The notes beneath the pieces are model-generated. The model had not been told where the DNA came from, ran no database searches, and saw only the letters and a program-made list of their open reading frames with translations. A DNA stretch of 64,000 nt from an uncultured Clostridia bacterium (lineage in GTDB: Bacteria > Bacillota > Clostridia > Christensenellales > Borkfalkiaceae). The DNA is taken from the NCBI GenBank assembly GCA_947624005.1, contig CANQHV010000004.1, positions 32,273 through 96,272 on the forward strand. Direction: 5' to 3'. Positions within the stretch are counted from its first letter, which is position 1. Each line of letters begins with the position of its first letter. A program made the translations under genes and the position numbers. Below are positions 1-8,797 of the stretch, in pieces.

Positions 1-902
1 ATATTCGACATAACGGTTGTTACCACAGTGTTGGTTACAAGCTTTCCGCGCTCTTTCATATATCTTGCGTAAAGATAGAGTATTTTATCGCCGTCCACCA
101 CATCGCCGTTTTCGTCCACGGCTATGCATCTGTCGGCGTCGCCGTCGTAGGCAAAGCCGATATCGAGGGAATTATCCTTTACAAGTTTGCACAGCCCGCC
201 TATATGGGTCGAGCCTGCGTTGTCGTTTATGTTGAATCCGTCGGGTTCGGCGTTTATCAGATACACTTTCGCGCCCAAAGCCTCGAAAACGGATTTTGCG
301 ATATTCCACGACGAACCGTTGGCGCAGTCAAGCCCCACTTTCATTCCCCTGAACGAATAAATGCCGAGCGAAATAAGGTAGGCGATATATCTGTTTCTGC
401 CCGAGCAGTAGTCCACCGTCTTGCCGATTTTATCGCGCTCGGCAAAGGGCACTTCCGTATAGACCTTTCCGAACACTTCCGCCTTGCCGTCGAGGTAGTC
501 CTCTATCAAAGCTATTGTGAACTCGTCCATTTTTTCGCCGTGGCTGTTAAGAAGTTTTATGCCGTTGTCGAAATAGGGGTTGTGGCTTGCCGAAATCATT
601 ATGCCGCAGTCGAAGTCGTCCACCCGCGCGACGTACGACACCGACGGCGTCGTCGTAACGTGAAGCATATACGCGTCCGCGCCCGAAGCCGTAAGCCCCG
701 CTATAAGCGCGTATTCGAACATATAGCTCGAACGGCGTGTATCCTTGCCTATAACCACTCTCGGCGGGTTGTCGTCGCCGTGTCTTTTTCTGATTTCGCC
801 GAGATACCACCCGAGAAATCTGCCGACCGAAAACGCGTGGTCGGCGGTTAAACTTTTATTGGCTTCCCCGCGGAAGCCGTCCGTTCCGAAATATCTTCCC
901 AT
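1..902 (-). CDS. glmM: Phosphoglucosamine mutase GlmM (3' end outside window)
   Basis: Converts glucosamine-6-phosphate to glucosamine-1-phosphate for UDP-GlcNAc and peptidoglycan synthesis in the cytosol. Translating the minus strand from the ATG at 902 gives an N-terminus MGRYFGTDGFRG, the phosphoserine loop ISASHNPY near residue 100, and the metal-binding DGDADR near residue 240. These are diagnostic of the alpha-D-phosphohexomutase family and fit GlmM best. About 300 codons are visible and the frame runs off the left edge. Its ATG shares one base with the stop of the upstream gene (TGATG), so the two are translationally coupled. A phosphomannomutase/phosphoglucomutase role cannot be fully excluded without the C-terminal domain. 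Confidence 0.9.
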   Translation of the reverse strand, partial: MGRYFGTDGFRGEANKSLTADHAFSVGRFLGWYLGEIRKRHGDDNPPRVVIGKDTRRSSYMFEYALIAGLTASGADAYMLHVTTTPSVSYVARVDDFDCGIMISASHNPYFDNGIKLLNSHGEKMDEFTIALIEDYLDGKAEVFGKVYTEVPFAERDKIGKTVDYCSGRNRYIAYLISLGIYSFRGMKVGLDCANGSSWNIAKSVFEALGAKVYLINAEPDGFNINDNAGSTHIGGLCKLVKDNSLDIGFAYDGDADRCIAVDENGDVVDGDKILYLYARYMKERGKLVTNTVVTTVMSN

Positions 903-1567
903 CAGTTTTTCCTTTTTACTACATTGTCGCCCGATTTTATTATGCAGTCGGGGGGATACGCCCCGCGGAGGGACGTAAGGGGGTATACCGAGGTGTTTCT
1001 GCCTATTACGGTACCGGGGTTCAGAACGCAGTTGCAGCCGACCTCGGTAAAGTCGCCGAGAATAGCGCCCAGCTTTTTAAGCCCCGTAGATATTACTTTA
1101 TCGCCGTACTTTACGGTTACGCACTTTTTGTCGGCTTTGACGTTCGAGGTTATCGCGCCCGCGCCGAGGTGGGCTTTGTAACCCAATATGCTGTCGCCGA
1201 CGTAGTTGTAGTGCGGAACCTGAACTCCGTCGCAAAGTATTACGTTTTTGAGTTCGGTAGAGTTGCCGACTACGCAGTTTTCGCCTATTATCGCCGAACC
1301 GCGTACAAAGGCGCAATGCCTTATTTCCGCGCCCGCGCAGACTATTGCCGGCGCGCCCAGATACGCCGTGGGGGCGACGCGCGCACTCTTATGCACCCAT
1401 ACCCCCTCCGAAACCTGCGCAAATTCGGAAGAAAGCTGCGCGCCCGCCGAAAGTATAAAGTCTTTAAGCCCCGCAAGCGCCTCGAATGGATAAGCGAATT
1501 TTTTTATATATTCCCCCGCTATCGTGTGCGTGAAGTCCGAAATCTCGGAAAAAACGTCGTCCGTCAA
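902..1567 (-). CDS. Left-handed beta-helix (hexapeptide repeat) protein, GlmU C-terminal-like
   Basis: A 221-residue protein with an N-terminal helical stretch and then imperfect hexapeptide repeats (residues about 55-215), as in the acetyltransferase half of GlmU. It includes the run NSTELKN and PHYNYVGDS, matching the GlmU region around its active site. No nucleotidyltransferase domain is present. It is expressed immediately before glmM, so a role in UDP-GlcNAc formation (acetylation of glucosamine-1-phosphate) is likely but inferred; it may also be a regulatory or uridylyl-related paralogue. The start is TTG at 1567, chosen because AAGGACGG lies just upstream and no other start fits. Confidence 0.8.
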   Translation of the reverse strand: MTDDVFSEISDFTHTIAGEYIKKFAYPFEALAGLKDFILSAGAQLSSEFAQVSEGVWVHKSARVAPTAYLGAPAIVCAGAEIRHCAFVRGSAIIGENCVVGNSTELKNVILCDGVQVPHYNYVGDSILGYKAHLGAGAITSNVKADKKCVTVKYGDKVISTGLKKLGAILGDFTEVGCNCVLNPGTVIGRNTSVYPLTSLRGAYPPDCIIKSGDNVVKRKN

Positions 1568-1615
1568 TTTGCCCGTCCTTTTTATGCGGAATAAACCGAA
1601 TTTTATATCATTCTA

Positions 1616-1644
1616 ATTTTACCATTAGCTTATACAATTGTCAA
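1616..1644 (-). promoter_or_regulatory. Sigma-A promoter of the hexapeptide-glmM operon
   Basis: Minus strand TTGACA (1644-1639), 17-bp spacer, TAAAAT (1621-1616), about 50 bp upstream of the TTG start. Confidence 0.75.
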
Positions 1645-1754
1645 ACGTATAAATTGAAATTTATACGTCGGGCGCATTTAGCCGTAATTTTAAAAATCCG
1701 TAAGATTTTTTCATTCGCTTTTATGCGGGGCGGGCGCGCCCCGCCCCGCAATAA

Positions 1755-1790
1755 AAATACCCGTCGGAGAGCGTACTCCGACGGGTATTT
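1755..1790 (-). terminator. Terminator of the trpS-rlmD operon
   Basis: A perfect 15-bp stem with a 6-nt loop, followed on the minus strand by TTTTTATT, lies 14 nt after the rlmD stop. A second GC-rich 11-bp stem (1724-1750) follows immediately, forming a tandem pair. Confidence 0.85.
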
Positions 1791-1803
1791 ACGCCTTACG
1801 GCG

Positions 1804-3180
1804 TTATTTATTAAGTACGAGAACGGCGACCGCTTCGACGTGTTTCGTCTGGGGGAACATATCGAACGGCGTGACCGAAACAAGCTTATAAGCACCGCTT
1901 GCCTCGGGCGACTTTACAAGCTTTCCGCCCTTTTCTTTAAGCGCGCCCGTCAAAATCCCGAGGTCGCGGGCGAGGGTCGCGGGGTTGCACGACACAAGCG
2001 CGACCTTTTCCGCACCCGAACGCGCAACCGCCTCTGCGGCGGAACGTTCCATACCCTTTCTCGGCGGGTCGCAGACTATGAACTTTTTTCCGTCCGCGCC
2101 CGAGAGTACGCGCGATATCTCGTCCTCTACCCTGCCGCATATATTGTACATATTGTCAAGCCCGTTCAGCCGCTTTAAGCCGTCGGCGCACCGCGAAGCC
2201 TCGGCGACCGCCTCGACGCCGTAAGCCTTTCGGCATTTTTTCGCGAGCATTGCGGTAAGCATACCGCCGCCCGAATACAAATCGAGCGCGACTGCGTCCT
2301 CTTCCGCTTCTTGCAGAATACGCGCATATAATTTTCTGCGCACGCCGTCGTTGACCTGCAAAAAAGTGTTTGCGCCCGCCAAAAATTTTATACCGCAGTC
2401 CTCCGCCTCGAAAACGCCGTCGCCGCGGCATATGTGCCACTCATTTGAAAAAATCGCGTTGGTTTTGGCGGGGTTTACGTTAAGCAAAAGCGTGAAATTT
2501 TCAAACTTTCCGTCTAAAATTTCAGCAAGCGGAGAAAGGTCCAATTTCCTTGTGGCGACGACGGCGAAGATAAATTTTCCGTTTATTTCGCGCACGGTGA
2601 TATGCCTTAAATCGCCGCCCTCTTCGTCTGAATAACCCGTAAGATTTTTAAGTTTTGCAAACTTTTTTACGGAATATATTACGTCTTTTACCCATTCCGA
2701 CTGAATAGGGCAGTCGTCTACGGGTATTGCGCGATGGCTGGCGCGGGCAAAAAATCCGAGGAACGCGCCCGAATTTCCGCGCGATATCGGCATAACGAGT
2801 TTGTTGCGGTATCTGTATTCTTTTTCGCAGGGCACGCACGCGTCTACAGGAAAACTTACGCCCGCTATCTTTTTAAGCGCGTTTTCCACAAGCCCGCGCT
2901 TTATTTTAAGCTGTTCGGCGTAACAAGCGTGTTGAAGATTGCACCCGCCGCACTTCCCGAACACGGGGCAGGGCGGCGAAACGCGGGCGGGCGAGGGGCG
3001 AAGAACGCGGCTTAACTTGCCGTAAGCTATGCCGCCCTTTACTTTGAGGGCGAGAAATTCCACCTCTTCCCCTTCAAGACAAAAAGGCACGAACGCCGTC
3101 GTGCCGTCTGCATATATTACGCCCTCGCAATCCGAACCGATTGCAAAAACCGTGCCTGTATATTGCGAGTTTTTTATCAT
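1804..3180 (-). CDS. rlmD: 23S rRNA (uracil-C5)-methyltransferase, RlmD/RlmCD type
   Basis: Methylates a uracil at C5 in 23S rRNA using SAM. The 458-residue protein has an N-terminal TRAM-like domain (about 1-60) and an Fe-S cluster site (C71, C77, C80, probably with the Cys of DDCPIQ). The SAM-binding DLYSGGGMLT, the motif DPPRKG and the catalytic cysteine in SCNPATLARD are also present. The start at 3180 is chosen over an in-frame start at 3213 because ATGA overlaps the stop of the preceding gene exactly. In Bacillus the homologue (RlmCD) modifies two sites, so the exact uridine is uncertain. It is the last gene of a tight five-gene operon. Confidence 0.9.
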   Translation of the reverse strand: MIKNSQYTGTVFAIGSDCEGVIYADGTTAFVPFCLEGEEVEFLALKVKGGIAYGKLSRVLRPSPARVSPPCPVFGKCGGCNLQHACYAEQLKIKRGLVENALKKIAGVSFPVDACVPCEKEYRYRNKLVMPISRGNSGAFLGFFARASHRAIPVDDCPIQSEWVKDVIYSVKKFAKLKNLTGYSDEEGGDLRHITVREINGKFIFAVVATRKLDLSPLAEILDGKFENFTLLLNVNPAKTNAIFSNEWHICRGDGVFEAEDCGIKFLAGANTFLQVNDGVRRKLYARILQEAEEDAVALDLYSGGGMLTAMLAKKCRKAYGVEAVAEASRCADGLKRLNGLDNMYNICGRVEDEISRVLSGADGKKFIVCDPPRKGMERSAAEAVARSGAEKVALVSCNPATLARDLGILTGALKEKGGKLVKSPEASGAYKLVSVTPFDMFPQTKHVEAVAVLVLNK

Positions 3181-3734
3181 TTTCTTATCCTGTACACAAG
3201 CTTGTTCACCCAATTCTGGCAGGAAAAAATAAGGTAGTCGTAGGGCCAGAAAATAAGCGTGCCGCCGACGAAGATGAAAAGCAGTATATATTTATTTACG
3301 AATTCGTATACGTTTACGGGCAGGAACGCGCCGCCGAAAACGCCGTCGAAAACCAAAATATACGCGACCCAAAGCGTGAAGTCGAAAAGCGCCGCCTTGA
3401 CGACAAGCGCAATCCACTTGTTTATTTTGAACCTGACTTGCAGAGCGTTAAGCAGGGGATGCAAGCCGAAAAACATTATAAACGGCACTATATCCCAGAA
3501 TCTTCCTATCGCGCCGAACAGTATCGTAAGCACGCACGTTCCCGCGTACGCGAGGAAGTCGCCGACGTAAAACTGTTTGGAAAGCGGAATCATAAGCGCG
3601 ATAACGCCGCAAAGGTATCCCGTTGCGAGCAGTATGCCGCTGAAAAAGCCGAGCGACAGAAATACCGAGGCTATGGCGCAGGAGATTGCGGAAAGCGCTA
3701 TTTCAAAAGATTTCGAATATTTGCGCTTGCCCAT
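3177..3734 (-). CDS. Predicted multi-pass membrane protein
   Basis: 185 residues with about five hydrophobic segments (roughly 13-33, 35-52, 60-80, 84-100, 110-130, and a C-terminal one near 147-168) and a basic C-terminus. It resembles small integral membrane proteins of Clostridia; no catalytic motif is seen and the family is not recognised. An ECF S-component-like fold is possible but unsupported. It lies 3 nt after the J-domain-like gene and overlaps rlmD by ATGA, so it belongs to the trpS operon. Confidence 0.75.
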   Translation of the reverse strand: MGKRKYSKSFEIALSAISCAIASVFLSLGFFSGILLATGYLCGVIALMIPLSKQFYVGDFLAYAGTCVLTILFGAIGRFWDIVPFIMFFGLHPLLNALQVRFKINKWIALVVKAALFDFTLWVAYILVFDGVFGGAFLPVNVYEFVNKYILLFIFVGGTLIFWPYDYLIFSCQNWVNKLVYRIRK

Positions 3735-3737
3735 AAT

Positions 3738-4346
3738 TTAACGACAGCAGTTGCACAGGCAGTTTATGCACATATTTATATAACAGCACTGAATACACCA
3801 CGAGCAGAAATTCCCGCCCATCTGGTCGTCGGGCGTTTCCGCCATTGTCTGACCCTGATATGCGCTCCCCGCGCCCGCGTTGGTATTCTGATTTTCCGCC
3901 TTTTCGGAAAGCCGCCTGTAAGTTTCTTTGTATTTTGCGTTTTCGGGGTCGAGCTGTATGGCTATTTCAAGCTGTTTTTTGCTTTCGTTGACCCAATTCT
4001 TGCGATAGAATACAAGGCTCTGCAAAAAATGCCACTGCGCCGTGCGCTCGTCGAAGCTGTCCAAAACGCGCTGGGCTTCCTGCAAGTCGCCCGCCTTTAT
4101 AAGCTCTTCGACGCGAGTATAAGACGCGCCGCCGCCGTCTGACGCCGCGCTTTCGGAAAGTTCGGTCATAAGCGAATTGTACGCCGTTTCGATTTTGGTG
4201 AGCATCTTTGCGGCGTTATTGCCCTTTTCGCCGTCCATAAACCGCTCTTCGAGGTATTTGGCGCGCAAAGATTCGTAGGCGGCTTTTATCTCTTCCTCGG
4301 TCGCCCCGTCGGAAAGTCCCAATATTTCAAGATTCTTTTTGTTCAT
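3738..4346 (-). CDS. J-domain-like protein with TPR-like segment and cysteine-rich tail
   Basis: The N-terminal 60 residues read as a DnaJ J-domain (EILGLSDGATEEEIKAAYESLR) but lack the HPD tripeptide needed to stimulate Hsp70. Residues 80-150 form a helical TPR-like region (EELIKAGDLQEAQRVLDS). The C-terminus is cysteine-rich (FCSWCIQCCYINMCINC), a layout seen in J-like proteins paired with DUF5685 in Clostridia. The start overlaps the upstream DUF5685 gene by 20 bp. The tail may bind metal or be a membrane or palmitoyl-like anchor; function is unknown. Confidence 0.8.
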   Translation of the reverse strand: MNKKNLEILGLSDGATEEEIKAAYESLRAKYLEERFMDGEKGNNAAKMLTKIETAYNSLMTELSESAASDGGGASYTRVEELIKAGDLQEAQRVLDSFDERTAQWHFLQSLVFYRKNWVNESKKQLEIAIQLDPENAKYKETYRRLSEKAENQNTNAGAGSAYQGQTMAETPDDQMGGNFCSWCIQCCYINMCINCLCNCCR

Positions 4347-5199
4347 TTTTCACCTTTTTCGCGCCGCCGTAGAACAGAGCGCGCGTTTTTACGGGTATTC
4401 CGCGCAGGATTATGTTATCCGTCAAATCGCGGTTGAAATAAAATTTGATTTTAAAAAGTCGCTCGCGCATATCCGCAAACAGCGCGTCGAACAGAAAAAC
4501 CATTTCCTTTTCGTGCGATTTTGCCATTTCCGCGCGGGTTTTTTCGCCGAACGCGTTGAAAAGCACGTTATATGCGCCCTTTTTAACGTCTTTGTCGTAA
4601 TCGTCCACGGCGTCGATAAGATATACCCACTTGCCGAGGTCGTAGAACAGCCCGTCTGTGTCGGCGGTCGCTTTACCGCCCAGAACGAGCGCGGAAAGCT
4701 CTTTCATCATAAGCGCGGACGGCTCCGCCGCCTCGTCTATAACGGCGCAACCCCTTTTTTCGAGGGCGTCCTGTTCCGCCGTGTGGCGTTCGATTATTTC
4801 GACTATATCGGGGCGGGTTTTACGGGTAATTTTATACGCCTTATAGTAAAGCCGCCGCAATATTCCTTTTTTGTCGCCGTCCTTTTTGTCGTCGGTAAGT
4901 TTGAAATACGCAAGCGTAGCGTTTATTTTGCCGACGGTAAGCATTATGTCGTCGCAGGCGACGACGGGACGGCGGCGTATCCAATGCAGACAGCATCTGC
5001 GCCTTATTATTTTTACGTCCTCGCCCGCTATATTATGAAGAATAGCCGCGAAAAACGCCATATCGTAAGTAAGCGACGTGCGGGCTTTCTGTCCGCAACC
5101 CTTGCCTATGCTTTTGCACAGCCCGCAGTAAAGCGCCTTATACAGCGTTTCGTCCTTTTTGAAAAGATACGGCGCGTCGGGGTTGATATATCCGAACAT
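4327..5199 (-). CDS. DUF5685 family protein
   Basis: A 290-residue protein starting MFGYINPDAPYL with an early CGLC motif (ALYCGLCKSIG) and CC/H residues (RRRCCLHW), the pattern of DUF5685 proteins of Clostridia. Most of it is helical. A DAVDDYDKD acidic motif near residue 195 recalls polyprenyl-synthase-type DDxxD sites, but this is only a resemblance. It sits 3 nt after trpS and overlaps the J-domain-like gene, suggesting joint expression. Function is unknown. Confidence 0.8.
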   Translation of the reverse strand: MFGYINPDAPYLFKKDETLYKALYCGLCKSIGKGCGQKARTSLTYDMAFFAAILHNIAGEDVKIIRRRCCLHWIRRRPVVACDDIMLTVGKINATLAYFKLTDDKKDGDKKGILRRLYYKAYKITRKTRPDIVEIIERHTAEQDALEKRGCAVIDEAAEPSALMMKELSALVLGGKATADTDGLFYDLGKWVYLIDAVDDYDKDVKKGAYNVLFNAFGEKTRAEMAKSHEKEMVFLFDALFADMRERLFKIKFYFNRDLTDNIILRGIPVKTRALFYGGAKKVKNEQKES

Positions 5200-5202
5200 A
5201 TA

Positions 5203-6204
5203 TTATATCTGATAAAAACCTATTTTTTTATACACCTTCGCAAGCGTTTTGTTCGCAAGGCGCGCCGCTTTTTCGGCGCCGCTTTTCAAAACGCCGTCGA
5301 GATACTGTCTGTCCGCCTCTAACCTCACCTGCTCGGACTGTATGGGACCGAGCTTGTCGGCTACGACTTCGCCCACGGCGAGTTTGAAATCGCCGTAACC
5401 CTTGCCCGCAAAATCCGCCTCGGCTTCCGCGACCGTCTTGTCGGAAAACACCGAATAAATCGAAAGCAGATTGCTTACGCCCGGTTTTTCCGCGGGGTTA
5501 TAGCGTATTTCCGAACCGGAATCGGTGACGGCGCGCTTGAATTTCCTTATTATCGTATCGCGGTCGTCGGTCAGAAATATCGACCCGTTGGGGTTTTCTG
5601 CCGACTTCGACATCTTTTTGTCGGGGAATTGCAAATCGTTTATCTTCGCGCCGACTTTCATATACACGCCCTCGGGCACGGTGAACGTAGGCGAAAAGGC
5701 GTTGTTGAAACGCTGGGCTATATTGCGCGTGATTTCGAGGTGCTGGCGCTGGTCCTCGCCGACGGGAACCACGTCCGCCTGATAAAGGAGTATATCCGCC
5801 GCCATAAGCACGGGGTAGTCCATAAGCCCCATATTTATGTTGTCGGCGTGGCGCGCGCTTTTGTCCTTGAACTGCGTCATTCTCTCCATTTCGCCGACAT
5901 AGGTTATAGTATTAAGCACCCACGCGAGCTCGGCGTGCGCGGAAACGTGCGATTGAAGGTACAGAACGCACTTTTCGGGGTCGATACCGCAGGCAATGTA
6001 CAGCGCGAGCAAAGACAGAGTTTTCTGCCTTAACTTCACGGGTTCCTGACGCACGGTTATAGCGTGCATATTGGCTATACCGTAATAACAATCGTACTCG
6101 CTTTGCAGATTGACCCAATTTTTAATCGCGCCGAGGTAGTTGCCGATTGTAAGATTATTTGTCGGCTGAATAGCCGAATACAGCTTTTTTCTTTCGGTTT
6201 CCAT
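5203..6204 (-). CDS. trpS: Tryptophanyl-tRNA synthetase
   Basis: Class I aminoacyl-tRNA synthetase that charges tRNA-Trp. The 333-residue length is normal for bacterial TrpRS. The HIGH-equivalent TIGNYLGAIKNW is near residue 18, the KMSKS loop reads DKKMSKSAENPNGS near residue 195, and PVGEDQRQHLE is conserved in TrpRS. It is the first gene of the operon running to rlmD. No T-box leader is apparent: the likely promoter leaves only about 30 nt of leader. Confidence 0.97.
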   Translation of the reverse strand: METERKKLYSAIQPTNNLTIGNYLGAIKNWVNLQSEYDCYYGIANMHAITVRQEPVKLRQKTLSLLALYIACGIDPEKCVLYLQSHVSAHAELAWVLNTITYVGEMERMTQFKDKSARHADNINMGLMDYPVLMAADILLYQADVVPVGEDQRQHLEITRNIAQRFNNAFSPTFTVPEGVYMKVGAKINDLQFPDKKMSKSAENPNGSIFLTDDRDTIIRKFKRAVTDSGSEIRYNPAEKPGVSNLLSIYSVFSDKTVAEAEADFAGKGYGDFKLAVGEVVADKLGPIQSEQVRLEADRQYLDGVLKSGAEKAARLANKTLAKVYKKIGFYQI

Positions 6205-6239
6205 ATTCTCTTTAAAAAATTATAAACTTTTACGGCTAT

Positions 6240-6268
6240 ATAATAACATACCTTTCGGCAAAATGCAA
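6240..6268 (-). promoter_or_regulatory. Probable trpS promoter
   Basis: Minus strand TTGCAT (6268-6263), 17-bp spacer, TATTAT (6245-6240). It leaves a short leader before the ATG at 6204. Confidence 0.55.
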
Positions 6269-6339
6269 AGATTTTCGGGCGGTTGGCGTTGCAAATCACC
6301 AAATTGCCTTAAACTTACACGCCGTTTACACAAAAAAAG

Positions 6340-6368
6340 GCGCCGCGCGGCAAATCGCCGCACGGCGC
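6340..6368 (-). terminator. Terminator after rplL
   Basis: A GC-rich hairpin of about 12 bp is followed on the minus strand by a run of seven T, 14 nt past the rplL stop. Confidence 0.85.
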
Positions 6369-6381
6369 AAAATATTTGTAA

Positions 6382-6765
6382 TTATTCCAAAACCGCGGTT
6401 GCGCCGGCTGCTTTGAGGTCCGCAAGAATCTTTTCCGCCTCTTCCTTCGCAACGTTTTCTTTGAGCACGCCGCCCTTTTCCACAGCGGTCTTCGCTTCGA
6501 CAAGTCCAAGACCCGTGAACGCGCGTACGACCTTGATAACGTCGATTTTCTTTGCGCCCGCGTCTTTGAGGACTACGTTGAACTCGGTCTTTTCTTCTGC
6601 CGCGGGAGCCGCGCCCGCCGCTGCGGGAGCCGCGCCTGCCGCCGCTACCGCTACGGGAGCCGCCGCGGAAACGCCGAATTCCTTTTCCAATTCTTTAACC
6701 AGCTCGTTGAGTTCGAGTACGGTCATATTTTTGATTTCTTCGATAAATTTAGCTACGTCTGCCAT
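6382..6765 (-). CDS. rplL: Ribosomal protein L7/L12
   Basis: Stalk protein of the 50S subunit that recruits translation GTPases. 127 residues: an N-terminal dimerisation helix, an Ala/Pro-rich hinge (about 33-58), and the C-terminal domain with [24 protein letters not shown] and [12 protein letters not shown]. It is co-transcribed downstream of rplJ with a 76-nt gap. Confidence 0.97.
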   Translation of the reverse strand: MADVAKFIEEIKNMTVLELNELVKELEKEFGVSAAAPVAVAAAGAAPAAAGAAPAAEEKTEFNVVLKDAGAKKIDVIKVVRAFTGLGLVEAKTAVEKGGVLKENVAKEEAEKILADLKAAGATAVLE

Positions 6766-6841
6766 TTTTATTACTCCTTAAAATTTAATATTCCGCGCCT
6801 TTTTCGGGCGGCGCGACCCGCTTGCCGCGTTATGCGGCGGT

Positions 6842-7363
6842 TTACGCTTTGCTTTGGGCTATGCCGTTAAGCACGCGCACGATACCGGAAACAAGATTCG
6901 AAAGCACTCCCGCAAGATTTGCGACGGGCGCGTTCATAGAACCGAGCATCTTCGCTACCAGCTCTTCCCTTGAAGGCATCGTGGCGAGCGCGGTTATGCC
7001 CGCCTTGTCCACGTACGCATTGTCAACGAACGCGCTTTTCAACGTAATTTTGTTTTCAAGGTCTTTTGACGCCTGCACCATAACTTTTGCCGCCGACGTT
7101 TCGTCGGAACCGAAAGCCACCGCGGTGGGCCCGTTGAGGTCCGCGTCGAAATCCTTGACGCCCATTTCGTTTAAAGCTTTTCTTACAAGGGTATTTTTAT
7201 AGACCTTGTATTCGCAGCCCGATTGCCTGCATTTATTTCTCAATTCCGACGCTTCCGCAACGGTAAGCTGGTTGTAATCAACGAACACGACCGATTTGGA
7301 AGAGGCGAGCTTTTGCGAAATTTCAGCCACAACCGACTTTTTAGCTTCTAAATTAGCTGACAA
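6842..7363 (-). CDS. rplJ: Ribosomal protein L10
   Basis: Base of the ribosomal stalk; binds 23S rRNA and several L7/L12 dimers. The 173-residue product carries FVDYNQLTVAEASELRN and KVYKNTLVRKAL typical of L10. The start is taken as TTG at 7363 because a strong AAGGAGG lies 5-6 nt upstream; the in-frame ATG at 7390 would place the Shine-Dalgarno inside the gene. It has its own promoter and leader within the ribosomal protein cluster. Confidence 0.95.
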   Translation of the reverse strand: MSANLEAKKSVVAEISQKLASSKSVVFVDYNQLTVAEASELRNKCRQSGCEYKVYKNTLVRKALNEMGVKDFDADLNGPTAVAFGSDETSAAKVMVQASKDLENKITLKSAFVDNAYVDKAGITALATMPSREELVAKMLGSMNAPVANLAGVLSNLVSGIVRVLNGIAQSKA

Positions 7364-7516
7364 TTTGCACCTCCTTATTTTTATAAACAAATTTCCCCGC
7401 CGCCGTAAGGCGCGGGGAAACGACGAAAGGAAATACCTTTTACAATCTTTTCCACCACCTCCGCGGGATATTGAGCTTTGCGCACCCGCCTTCTACGGCA
7501 CGGAAATTTATTTTAC
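7364..7516 (-). promoter_or_regulatory. rplJ leader with autoregulatory-type structure
   Basis: About 150 nt lie between the predicted transcription start and the rplJ TTG. They include a strong GC hairpin (about 7388-7420) just before the ribosome-binding site. In many Bacillota the L10(L12)4 complex binds its own leader to control rplJL; the position and size fit this, but I did not fold it. Confidence 0.55.
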
Positions 7517-7522
7517 GTTGGT

Positions 7523-7551
7523 ATTATATTCGCAAAACAGACTTATGTCAA
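7523..7551 (-). promoter_or_regulatory. Consensus sigma-A promoter of rplJL
   Basis: Minus strand TTGACA (7551-7546), exactly 17 bp, TATAAT (7528-7523): both boxes are perfect consensus. Confidence 0.9.
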
Positions 7552-7579
7552 CTTATTTTAAGCCCGTTTCGCAATTTCT

Positions 7580-8269
7580 TTACTGCTTGTTGTAATTGAC
7601 CTTGACGCCGGGTCCCATCGTGGAAGCGAGCGTCACGCTCTTTATATACTGACCCTTTGCGGTCGCGGGCTTCGCTTTTACTATCGCGTCCATAAGGGCG
7701 TTGAAGTTTTCGCAGATTTTTTCCACGCCGAACGACTTTTTGCCTATTACGCAGTGTATAATGGCGGTTTTGTCAAGACGGTATTCCACTTTACCCGCTT
7801 TGACTTCCTGAACGGCTTTCGCAACGTCCATCGTGACGGTGCCGCTCTTGGGGTTGGGCATAAGTCCCTTGGGTCCGAGGATACGTCCTATACGTCCTAC
7901 GACGCCCATCATATCGGGGGTGGTTATCATAACGTCGAAGTCGAACCAATTGTCGCGCTGAATACGCTGAATGGTTTCTTCCGCGCCGACGAAATCCGCG
8001 CCCGCGGCGGTAGCCGCGTCCGCTCTGTCGCCCTTCGCTATGACGAGAACCCTCTTCGTCTTACCCGTACCGTTTGGAAGCACGAGAACTCCGCGCACCT
8101 GCTGGTCGGCTTGTCTGGGGTCTACGCCCAGACGGACGTGCAATTCTATTGTTTCGTCGAACTTTGCCTTTGCCGCGTCGATAACTATTTTAGCCGCCTC
8201 TTCTACTTCGTAAGCTTTCGAACGGTCGTATAACTTTAAGCTTTCGGCGTAATTTTTCGATATCTTCAT
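7580..8269 (-). CDS. rplA: Ribosomal protein L1
   Basis: Binds 23S rRNA at the L1 stalk near the E site. The 229-residue product has the L1 signatures [33 protein letters not shown] and [15 protein letters not shown]. It is 11 nt downstream of rplK, in the normal rplK-rplA order. Confidence 0.97.
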   Translation of the reverse strand: MKISKNYAESLKLYDRSKAYEVEEAAKIVIDAAKAKFDETIELHVRLGVDPRQADQQVRGVLVLPNGTGKTKRVLVIAKGDRADAATAAGADFVGAEETIQRIQRDNWFDFDVMITTPDMMGVVGRIGRILGPKGLMPNPKSGTVTMDVAKAVQEVKAGKVEYRLDKTAIIHCVIGKKSFGVEKICENFNALMDAIVKAKPATAKGQYIKSVTLASTMGPGVKVNYNKQ

Positions 8270-8280
8270 AGCGCGCCTCC

Positions 8281-8706
8281 TTACTCTTCAACCGTCACGC
8301 CCATCGAGCGCGCAGTGCCCTTGACCATGCTTTTAGCCGCTTCGATATCGGTGCAATTCAAGTCGGGCAGTTTGGTCTTTGCGATTTCTTCGACCTGCGC
8401 CTTGGTAAGCTTGCCTACCTTGTCGCGGTTGGGACGCGCCGAAGCCGTGTCGATACCCAGCGCCTTTTTGATAAGAACGGGCGTAGGGGGCGTTTTAAGC
8501 TCGAACGTGAAGCTTCTGTCCTGATAGATTGTTACGACGCAAGGAATGATAAGTCCAGCCTGCGCCGCGGTTTTTGCGTTGAACTCCTTGGTGAATCCGG
8601 GAATATTGATGCCGTGGGGACCCAGCGTAGAACCTACGGGGGGCGCGGGCGTCGCCTTTCCTGCGGGGAGTTGCAGTTTGACTACCGCGGTAATCTTTTT
8701 TGCCAT
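8281..8706 (-). CDS. rplK: Ribosomal protein L11
   Basis: Part of the GTPase-associated centre of the 50S subunit. 141 residues with [20 protein letters not shown] at the N-terminus and the rRNA-binding C-terminal domain ending [23 protein letters not shown] precedes the ATG. Confidence 0.97.
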   Translation of the reverse strand: MAKKITAVVKLQLPAGKATPAPPVGSTLGPHGINIPGFTKEFNAKTAAQAGLIIPCVVTIYQDRSFTFELKTPPTPVLIKKALGIDTASARPNRDKVGKLTKAQVEEIAKTKLPDLNCTDIEAAKSMVKGTARSMGVTVEE

Positions 8707-8797
8707 TTTAAAATCCTCCCGGTGGTAATAGCGGGCGCGTCAGTGCATTGAAAATTTAACGCGCTCTTCCACCTTATAATCAAACGCGTGCGCGCTT

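Noticed and set aside
204..851. Long plus-strand ORF of 215 codons
   Set aside because: Antisense shadow of glmM, whose minus-strand frame has clear family motifs.
1098..1316. Basic 72-codon minus-strand ORF and similar Arg-rich ORFs throughout the GC-rich part
   Set aside because: These Arg-rich frames are out-of-frame readings of real genes with GC-biased codons.
6205..6339. T-box or trp leader for trpS
   Set aside because: The probable promoter leaves only about 30 nt of leader and no T-box sequence is seen.
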